Assembly: GCF_036850765.1 (NCBI RefSeq)
Contig: NC_089494.1
Span: 58,917,809 to 58,981,808, forward strand
Length of the DNA stretch: 64,000 nucleotides
Direction of reading: 5' to 3'
Origin: Saccopteryx bilineata
Taxonomy: Eukaryota > Chordata > Mammalia > Chiroptera > Emballonuridae
Positions 32,671-41,081 of the stretch are shown piece after piece. How positions within the stretch are numbered: position 1 is the first letter of the stretch; each line of letters opens with the position of its first letter. Under the pieces are notes generated by a model. That model saw nothing but the letters and a program-made list of their open reading frames with translations. It was not told the DNA's origin and searched no databases. The position numbers and the translations under genes are program-made.

Positions 32671-34068
32671 TGTAAAGCCCGGCCAACACAGCAGCCCGGC
32701 CCATGCAGGTTCGCATTGGATTCTGTTGGGCGGATAAAGTGTATTATGCTCACTTTGTTAAAGATAACACGAGGAGGCCGCCCAGGTGATATTAATGTGT
32801 GTTGGGGTGGGCTAAAGGCAGGCGGAATCCTTGTAACCTGGGGCTTGGTTTTGGGATTAAGCCTTTCCTACCCTTTTTGATGTAGGGCAGTACAATCCAA
32901 TCATGCCTCAGAGAAGTGACTTTGTATTAGAGACTTCCCTATTTTGTATATTGGATTAAGGGTTTGGATTTCTACACTATAAAAGGGGGGCGGAACGAGA
33001 GCTTGGCTCTTGGTTCCTGAGGTTAGCATGAGAGAGCAGAGAGAATAGAGCCAGCAGCGGGAGGAGGCCACGTGGAGAAGGCCAGGAAAAGCAGCCAAGA
33101 TGGCGGAGTACTGAGTGAGATGCCAGTTTGTACAGAGTTTGTATCTGGGATAAGGAAGGAAATGGGGAACTGAGGAGAATAACGCTGTTGAGCTAGAAAC
33201 CTTTGATTCTAGGAAACTCGGATAAATCAGTAGCTTTGTGAGCACTGAATGTGATTGGGTTTTGGAGCCCAGTGTGTATTTTTACTTGCCCGCCGGGTGC
33301 AAGCTAGATTAAAGACTATGGCCCACCAGTTTTTGGCTCCATGGTTTCTTTACCGACTGTCCGAATCCAATGCGAACCTGCAAGGGCTGGGCTGCTCTGA
33401 TAGTGGCCCTGGCTGTGGCTCCTGGCTTTACAGATTCGGACAGTCGGTAAAGAAAAACGGAGCCAAAAACTGATGGGCTGTCATCTTTAATTCTAGCTTG
33501 CACCCGGCAGACAGGTAAAAACACACACTGGGCTCCAAAACCCACTCACATTCAGTGCTCACAAAGCTACTGACTTATCTGAGTTTTCTAGAATCAAAGG
33601 TTTCTAGCTCACCAGACTTATTCACCTCTGTTCCCCATCAACTTCCTTCTCCCTGCACAAACTGGCTTCTCAACACTCCTCCATCTTGGCTGCCTCCCTG
33701 GCCTCTTCCACGTGGCCTTTCTCTGCTCTCTCTTCTCTGCTCTCCTCTCTAATGATAATCTCAGGAACCAAGTGAGCAAGCTCTTGTTCTGCCCCCATTT
33801 TATAGTGTAGATTCAAAACCTTTAATCCAATATACAAAATAGGGAAGTCTCTAATACAAAGTCACTTCTCTGAGGCATGACTGGATTGTACCACCCCACA
33901 TCAAAAAGGGTGGGAAAGGCTTAATCCCAAAACCAAGCCTCAGGCTACAAGGATTCTGCCTGCCTTTAGCCCACCCCCAACACACATTAATATCACCTGG
34001 GCGACGGCCTCCTCATGGGCAGCGCCATCTTTAACAAAGTGAGCATAATATATTTTATCTGCCCAACA
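32671..34068 (-). mobile_element. Antisense solo LTR nested in the older provirus
   Basis: On the + strand it runs TGTAAAGCCC...CCCAACA, with perfect duplication ggcct at 32,666-32,670 and 34,069-34,073. It is cut at 32,723 by another LTR and resumes at about 33,438. Confidence 0.85.
32724..33432 (+). mobile_element. Sense solo LTR inside the antisense LTR
   Basis: TGTTGGGCGG...GGCTTTACA with perfect duplication gattc at 32,719-32,723 and 33,433-33,437. With the right part of the host LTR it forms a large inverted repeat. Confidence 0.87.
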
Positions 34069-34419
34069 GGCCTCATATGCATGGACTGATCTCCTGGACA
34101 ACAACTGGAGTGGGCACTGGCTCCTTTGTTTGATGGACTTACAGATTTGGGACAATGTGAGATACCCTGATGGGGTAGGGGGGCGGGTTTGCTGGAGAAC
34201 CTCACCCTGCCCCGGGAAGCTTTTCCCATGGCTAGAAAAAAGTTTGAGGACATTTTGGGCTTTTGGCAAAGTGTTCAGAGACTGGTGAAATGTATCTTTG
34301 TAACTGTTGAAACTGTATGACTTGTCATGTTGTTGTAATTTGTGTAATGTGCTTAATTTCCTTGCACAGGGATGCCCGTGGTGTGGATTGTGGGTAGTAA
34401 AGTGAGCATAGGGGTGGAT
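34069..34419 (+). other. 3' internal remnant of the older provirus
   Basis: Non-coding stretch ending in a polypurine-like gcataggggtggat directly before the 3' LTR, the expected place of the plus-strand primer. No env or pol motif is recognised. Confidence 0.6.
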
Positions 34420-35522
34420 TGTTAGGCAGATAAAATATATTATGCTCATTTTGTTAAAGATAGCGCTGCCCATGAGGAAGCAGGTCACCCAAGTGATAAT
34501 ATTAGTATGTTAATGTGTTTTGGGGGCGGGCTGTGGGCAGGCAGGATCCTTGTAAGCCTGGGGCTTGGTTTTAGGACTAAGCCTTTCCCACCCTTTTTGA
34601 TGTGGGGTGGACTTTGTATCAGAGACTTCCCTATTTTGTTTATTGGATTAAGGTTTTGATTTCTGCACTATAAAGTGGGGCAGACCGGCCCTGGCCGGTT
34701 GACTCAGCGGTAGAGCGTCGGCCTGGCGTGCGGGGGACCCAGGTTCGATTCCCGGCCAGGGCACATAGAAGAAGCGCCCATTTGCTTCTCCACCCCCACC
34801 CCTCCTTCCTCTCTGTCTCTCTCTTCCCCTCCCGCAGCCAAGGCTCCATTGGAGCAAAGATGGCCCGGGCGCTGGGGATGGCTCCTTGGCCTCTGCCCCA
34901 GGCGCTAGAGTGGCTCTGGTCTCGGCAGAGCGATGCCCCGGAGGGGCAGAGCATCGCCCCTGGTGGGCGTGCCGGGTGGATCCCGGTCGGGCACATGCGG
35001 GAGTCTGTCTGACTGTCTCTCCCCGTTTCCAGCTTCAGAAAAATACTAAATAAATAAATAAATAAAGTGGGGCAGACCATTCTCTTGGTTCCTGAGATTA
35101 TCATTAGAGGAGAGAGCAGAGACGAGAGCAGAGAAAGGCCATATGGAGGAGGCCAGGAGAAGCAGCCAAGATGGCAGAGTGCTGAAGGAAAAGCCAGTTT
35201 GTGCAGGAAGAAGGAAGGAGATGGGGAACAAAGGTGAATAAGGCTGGTGAGCTAGAAACCTTTGATTCTAGGAAACTCAGATAAGTCAGTAGCTTTGTGA
35301 GCACTGAATGAGTGGGTTTTGGAGCCCAGTGTGTGTTTTTGCTTGCCCACTGGGTGCAAGCTAGGATTAAAGATGATGGTCCACCAAAAAAAAAAAAAAA
35401 AAAAAAAAAAAAGATGGCCCACCAGTTTTTTGCTCTGTTGTTTCTTTACCGACTGTCCAAATCCAATGCGAACCTGCATGGGCCAGGTGGCTGTGATGGT
35501 GGCTGTGGCTACTGGCTTTACA
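34420..35522 (+). repeat. 3' LTR of the older provirus
   Basis: TGTTAGGCAG...GGCTTTACA, interrupted by a Ves SINE (34,687-35,066) and by a pure A tract at 35,387-35,412 flanked by near-identical gatggtccacc / gatggcccacc. Confidence 0.85.
34687..35066 (+). mobile_element. Ves-type SINE in the 3' LTR
   Basis: Head ggccctggccggttgactcag; target duplication ataaagtggggcagacc, LTR sequence, on both sides. Confidence 0.9.
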
Positions 35523-35527
35523 GTTGC

Positions 35528-36044
35528 AAAAGGAAAATTTATTTTAAAAGCACCAGGGTTCATGTGGGCTAAGACTAGCAAAGGGTGTCATCTCCAAGGG
35601 AGGGACAGGGCAGATTTTATATGGATTAGTCAAAGGGCCTTGGGCAAAGGCAGCTGACTTTGCTGCAACTGACTGAACTGTCCCTTATCAGTATCCAGCT
35701 GCAAGGGAGGTCTGAACTGGATTACTGAGTAAACAAGTCCTTCCTCCTTCAGGCCTGCATTGTTCTTAACATGGTGGCTGAGTAGCAGTTTTATCTATCA
35801 ATTAGGTTTTATGGTTGGAATGGCTTTATGCAGTTTCTGATCTTCTTGACTTTTTAATAATAAACTCATAATTATCAGTGGGGGACTCTGATCATATAAG
35901 TGGGTGATAAAAAATTTAAAATCACTTTATACCATCATTCAAAATTTACAATTATAATTATATGTAAAGAATAACAACTCTTCCTTTACTGACATATGTA
36001 AGGCTGCAATTTCATATGATAGTGCAAATGGACTTCTAACCAAT
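35528..36044. other. Interval between LTR elements, no gene
   Basis: Contains an LTR-like stretch (aagggtgtcatctccaaggg and following) that I cannot assign. No ORF of note. Confidence 0.4.
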
Positions 36045-36049
36045 AGTAC

Positions 36050-36236
36050 TATATGGCCAGTAGCTACGGCCACCATCACAGCTGCCTGGCCTGTGCAGGT
36101 TTAGGTTCACATTTAATTTGGATTGATCATAGAGAAACAACAGAGCCAAGAACTGGTGGACCATTTTCCTTTATTCTAAACTTGTACTGGCCAATGAATA
36201 GAAACAAACACACAGGGCACCAAAACCCATTCACCT
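36050..36236 (-). mobile_element. Antisense LTR, left piece (host of the young provirus)
   Basis: Homologous to the U5 end of the other LTRs in reverse (ggccagtagctacggccacc). Flank agtac at 36,045-36,049 matches agtac at 43,483-43,487, so this and the piece ending at 43,482 are one integration later split. Confidence 0.75.
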
Positions 36237-36733
36237 GTTGTAAAGTACTGTACCCCAGCTTCTGAAAAGTACTGTACCTCACTTCAACGGGTTTACATAG
36301 ACACAAGTCCAGATGAATTTTGAAAGGTTTTATTAAAGGAGGAGATTTATTAAATATGCCAACCACATATGGCTGACATGGGACATTTGCAGGCCCAAAT
36401 TGTGTGAGCCGAGTATATTTCAGAGGCTGGTTGTATGCCCTTTGACTACATACAGGTTGGGGGCATGATAGCATGACACAATCATTAACAAGCTTTTAAC
36501 ATTTGTCTAGGGGATTTATAAAGAACGTTAAAACTTTCAAGGTAATACAATCAAAGACATTCACAAATCCTTTTAGTGTCTATCTCTCCTCCTTTGCCTA
36601 GAGGTACATGTTAATCTCAGGATTCCAGGAAGGGAGGGAGAGCTAAGATCAGTGTAGGGTGGTATATAAATTTTGCCTCTTATTGAAAGCGAAAGGGAGT
36701 TCTTCAGATAACCTTAATCCTTTCAAAGAACTT
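36237..36733. other. Unassigned insert within the split LTR
   Basis: Starts tgttgtaaagtactgtacc. The matching inverted end ggtaccttacaaca occurs at about 43,133-43,146, so this and 43,056-43,146 may be one further LTR-like element that the young provirus entered. No flanking duplication found; class unknown. Confidence 0.35.
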
Positions 36734-36747
36734 AAAACCATGACCCT

Positions 36748-36932
36748 GCCTGACCTGTGGTGGCACAGTGGGTAAAAGCATCGACCTGGAACACTGAGGT
36801 TGCTGGTTCAAAACCCTGGGCTTCCCTGGTCAAGGCACATATGGGAGTTGATCCTTTCTGCTCCTCCCTCCCTTCTCTCTCTGTCTCTCTCTCTAAAAAA
36901 TGAATAAATAAAATCCAAAAAAAAAAAAATCT
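36748..36932 (+). mobile_element. tRNA-derived SINE (short family)
   Basis: Head gcctgacctgtggtggcacag; duplication aaaaccatgaccct at 36,734-36,747 and again after the A-rich tail. Confidence 0.88.
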
Positions 36933-37028
36933 CTCAGATTTGGGGGCTAAAAAAAACAAAACAAAAAAAAAAAACCATGACCCTAGTCATCCTTGTAAGT
37001 CAGGAGACTTCTCTATTCTTTTTCCTCC

Positions 37029-37553
37029 TGTAAGGCCAGGAGCCGCCATCGTGACCATTCACATGCAGGTTCCCATTGGATTCGGGCAGACGATAAAGAA
37101 ATGGCGGAGTCAGAGGATGGGGGGCCATCCTATTTATTGGTGTCTCACCAAGACAGGCAAACCACAAAAGAAGACAAGGGAAAAGCAGAAAACCAGCTCT
37201 TCCCATGAAGGGCAAGGGATCAGGGGAGCCCCTGCAATTGTGATAGCAGGAACTGTGTGTCTGAGCTCCTGGTCTGTCCCACTTTATAGTGTAGAAAACC
37301 AAAATCCCTTAATCCAATATACAAACAAGGAAGTCTCCGATACAAAGTCACTTATCCAAGGCATAATTGGATTCCTCATGAGAGTGCACCACCCAGATCA
37401 TACAATCAGTCAAGGGTGTGGGGAAAAGCTTAGTCCCAAAACCAAACCCCAGGCTACAACGACCTGGCCTGCTTATAGCCTGTCCCCCACACCCAATATA
37501 AGTCACAAGCGAGCAAACATATATATCATGTTTACAAACTTATTTGACCAACA
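37029..37553 (-). repeat. 3' LTR of the young provirus
   Basis: 525 bp, nearly identical to the 5' LTR. Differences lie at the sites corresponding to gtgacc/gtggcc, ctccgat/ctctgat, accccag/acctcag, acgacc/acaacc and one missing C. Two of the four are CpG-type changes. Confidence 0.92.
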
Positions 37554-37566
37554 TTCCACCCCTTTT
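37554..37566 (-). promoter_or_regulatory. Polypurine tract
   Basis: AAAAGGGGTGGAA on the - strand, directly against the 3' LTR; one pyrimidine interrupts it. Confidence 0.75.
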
Positions 37567-37684
37567 GCTCGCTTTACAATCTAAACCACAGGCATCTTCC
37601 ATGATGGTCACTGTGCAAGGAGTGGGATACATTGCATAAACAGAAATAGTACCAACTACAGCAATAGGATTAACAGATCAAAAA

Positions 37685-39817
37685 CTATGGGCGAAATGAG
37701 AGAGCTGTCAGTGGCACCAAGAGAGGCAAATCCTTTCCCTCTGGCAGAATACAGGCCAGAGTTTTGTCTGCAGACAGCACTGTAGCTGGCACCAGAGGCC
37801 GCCCTGAGCAGGCATACCAAACCTTATTGGCCAATACACCAGCATCTGCTGGTTCTATGTGTAGTAAAATAGGGGAACTCATTATTGGCCATAAAGAAAT
37901 TACAAAGGTGCCCTTCAAAATGCTGTCCCCTTGAGCACTCAAGGGATAATACACTTCTACCTTAGGTGGCCAGGTGCTGGTTGCCCAAGGAGTTAACTGG
38001 AGGTCCACCTCTAACCCCTTTCCCCATGGTGCCAACAAGGCCACCCATCTCAGATGGGGGGCCTGTACAGTCCAGGGCCAAGTCCATTGAAGCCGTTGTC
38101 CTTTAAGAAGGGCTGTTGGAGCAGGCAAGAGCACATTGCCCTGCTGTCCGAAACCTGGCTTGAGTAAAATGTCCTTGGTGCGTATCTGCAACTGAATAGG
38201 GGCAGCTGTCCGATGCAGGAGGGCCTCTACTGGAGCTGGGCTTCCCCGTCGAGGTCGCTCATTCAAAATCCGAAGTACTGTCCATAAGCGGCATGTCCAT
38301 CCAGTAAGAGAGCTGGTGCCCCCCTCCTGTCGCAGTCCCTGCTTTAAGAGTCCATTATAACGCTCAATGATGCCAGCAGCCTGGGGGTGGTAGGGAACAT
38401 GGTACTTCCAGTCCACCCCCAGCTTTTGAGCCCATTGCCTCACCGTTGAACCAGTGAAGTGGGTACCATTGTCACTTTCAAGGACCAGCGGTCGCCCGTA
38501 TGCAGCACTCAGGCGGTCCAGAGCCTGTATGACTGCCCTCTGGTCAGGGTTACGAGCGAGGTAAGCAGCAAGCAGCCCGGTGGCAGTATCTACACAAGTG
38601 ACTGCATACTGGTACCCTTCTGACTTTGGTAAGGGTCCAATGATGTCTATCTGCCATCGTGTCAGTGGGACATGACCCCTCTGGATCTGTCCAGGTGACA
38701 CCAGTGGTCTCCGAGGGTGTTCCTTGGAACATACTGCACATTGCTCACAGGCTGCAAGTACCTCTGCATAGGACACAGGCAAGTTCCAAGCCTTAACCGT
38801 AGCCCACATAGTTTTCTGTCCTGCATGGAGCAGGCGCCAGTGGAGCCACTGTGCCACATCACCTGCAGGTGCAGTCTCCAACCATCGCACCCTTGCCAAC
38901 GTATCTGCCTCATCATTCCCAGGATGGGCTAGAGGGGCATGCCCTGTGACATGATATACTGTCACCTGCTTCTGGTGTCCTATTTCCCATAAGTCCTGCC
39001 ACATGGCCTGACCCCATAATGGACGGTGCATTACCATCCACTGGTTAATGTGCCAAGTAGCAATCCAAAGGGTCAGTCCACGATAGACAGCCCAACTGTC
39101 AGTACAGATCACCAGAGGTGAAGGTTCATTATGGGCAACTAGCCAAACAGCTCTTAATTCTGCCCATTGGCTGCTTTGGCCTGTACCCGTGTCCATCCAA
39201 ATAGTCTCAGTGGCCGGATGGAAGGCGATAGCCGTCCATTTGGCAGGTTGGCCCCTGCTGGAACTATCAGTATACCAGGCATCTTCAGGGATGGGCACCC
39301 GCCCCTCCTGGTAGGGACTGACCTCAGGTTCTGCCTCCTGAGCCCCAGTTGCACCTGACTCTAAGGTCGCATAGGTGACTGGACCCAAGACTTCCTGCAG
39401 TTCTGCCCTCAATGGGCTGGTGCTAAGAGCACAGCTTTGTTGCAGATAGGCACCCCACTTGGCCAGGGTAGACATTTGGGCCATACCACTACGTGGTTTA
39501 GTTGCCCAATCTCTCACCCATCCAGCTATAGGGTATGTTGTTTTGACTGTAACTGGTGTTGTGGTTGTAATACTCTCAGTTGCCAGGAGGGCAGCATACA
39601 CAGCTGCCAGCTGCTTCTCTACTAATGAGTAACGAACTTCAGCACCTTTCCACAATTGGGACCAAAATCCAATAGGTTGCCGTAGGCGCTCTGTCCGCTG
39701 CCACAAGCCCCATCCAAACCCCTCCGAGGTTACATGAACATCCAGCTCACAGGGCCTGGCAGGATCAAACACATTCAAGGCCTGTGCCACCTTAGACAGC
39801 TCTCTTAGCAGCTGCAA
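37685..39817 (-). pseudogene. pol: RNase H-integrase part of pol (second frame)
   Basis: 710 codons open in the next frame. RNase H: Asp in WYTDSSS (about 184), Glu in QWAELRAV (220), Asp in CTDSWAVY (240), and GNDEAD (about 304). Integrase: His-His-Cys-Cys (about H326, H331, C357, C360) and catalytic D391, D449, E485 with DD35E spacing. A C-terminal stretch of about 150 residues follows (LRWVALLAPWGKGLEVDL). I do not see clear dUTPase motifs. The stop lies about 130 bp before the 3' LTR. It has no ATG of its own at the start, so it depends on the upstream frame. Confidence 0.88.
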
Positions 39818-41081
39818 ATGAACCTTGCGCCTGCTCAGTCCAACCCCAGTGAACCCCCTTTCGAATAAGGTTGTACAAGGGGCGTAGTAACTGAGCCAAA
39901 TGCGGTATAAATGCTCGCCAATACCCCAACAAACCTAAGAATTCCTGTAACTGTTTTACCGTAGTGGGCACGGGGTATGCTTGAATCTTATCTATAACTG
40001 CGTCAGGGATAACTTTTGTCTTACCCGACCAGACAACTCCCAAGAATTTAACAGATAACCCAGGTCCTTGTAATTTGTTCTCGTTAACTGCCCAGCCACA
40101 TGCTTTCAAATGGGATAGCAGGGTAGGGACTGCTTGCTCCAATTCTGAAAGAGAATCACTAGTTAGCATAATATCATCAATATAATGGTACATGCGGACT
40201 ACCTCTGGCTGTTTCCATTTAGCCAGGTCAGCAGCCACCAGCCCATGGCACAAGGTGGGGCTATGCAAATAGCCCTGGGGTAACACTGTAAAGGTCCATT
40301 GTCTCCCTTCCCAACTGAAGGCAAATTGGTCTTGACTCTCTGCGGCTATATCAATAGAGAAAAAAGCATTGGCCAAGTCTGCCACAAAGTGGTATGTCCC
40401 CAACTCATGGCTTAGCCGATCCATCATGTTAGCTATCGAGGGAACAGCAGCGTGCAAAGGGGGAACAACTTTATTAAGTTCCCTGTAATCTACTGTCATT
40501 CTCCAGGTTCCATCTGCTTTGCGCACAGGCCATACTGGGGAGTTGTAAGGACTGTGTGCTGGCCGGATGATCCCCACCTTTTCTAGTTCAAGGATTGTCC
40601 CTGTGACTTCTTCATAACCACCTGGCAGGCGGTACTGCTTGGTGTTAGTCACACGCCGAGGGATGGGTAATTGCAAAGGGGAATGTGATGCATGTCCCCG
40701 CAATACTGCCTTCACAACCCTGATCCGCAGCCGGAACTCCCCAGCTGTAGTTTCCAACCACAGTCCTTGCAAGACATCTACCCCCAAAATATATTCAGGA
40801 ATAGGAGATACATACACCTTATATGGCTTAGGAGGCAGTCTCCCTATCCCCAATGGAATAGTTATTGGCTTCACTTGAACAGTTTGGCCCCCATAACCGT
40901 CAATGGCCACTGGGGTCCCAGCAAACCGCTCTGGGTTTCCATAGAGAAGGGAACATTCTGCACCTGTATCCACCAAGGCCAACACCTGTTGTACATTGGA
41001 AGGGGACCAGTGGATAGCCAGTTCCACATGTGGCCTCCGGTCCCCGCCCATCCCCGTTAGACGGGTCCCTCGGCCTTTTTC
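39792..41081 (-). pseudogene. pol: pro-RT part of pol (frame ends early)
   Basis: In the same frame as gag after its amber stop and open from it. Aspartic protease with LALVDTGAECSLL at the start, then RT motifs: TVDYRELNKV, the first catalytic Asp in FVADLANAFF, LPQGYLHSP, and YIDD at YHYIDDIML. It stops at 39,794-39,792 just after the RT connection region, because the frame shifts by one between about 39,795 and 39,815. Catalytic residues are all visible; as a whole Pol is broken here. Confidence 0.88.

Larger units (their letters stand above)
31091..35522 (+). mobile_element. Older class III provirus with nested insertions
   Basis: 5' LTR 31,091-31,985 and 3' LTR 34,420-35,522, each TGTTAGG...TTTACA, with a perfect 5-bp duplication gttgc at 31,086-31,090 and 35,523-35,527. 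The internal region is short: a primer-site remnant, a decayed 5' gag (31,986-32,670) and about 350 bp before the 3' LTR (34,069-34,419). No pol is seen. Two further LTRs are nested in it (32,671-34,068), and one SINE sits in each of its LTRs. Orientation is opposite to the young provirus at 37-43 kb. Confidence 0.85.

Noticed and set aside
37029..37684. env gene in the young provirus
   Set aside because: Only about 130 bp lie between the pol stop and the 3' LTR; no surface or transmembrane motif.
38550..39358. Several 60-85 codon frames within 38.5-39.6 kb on both strands
   Set aside because: Alternate-frame shadows of the provirus RNase H-integrase frame.
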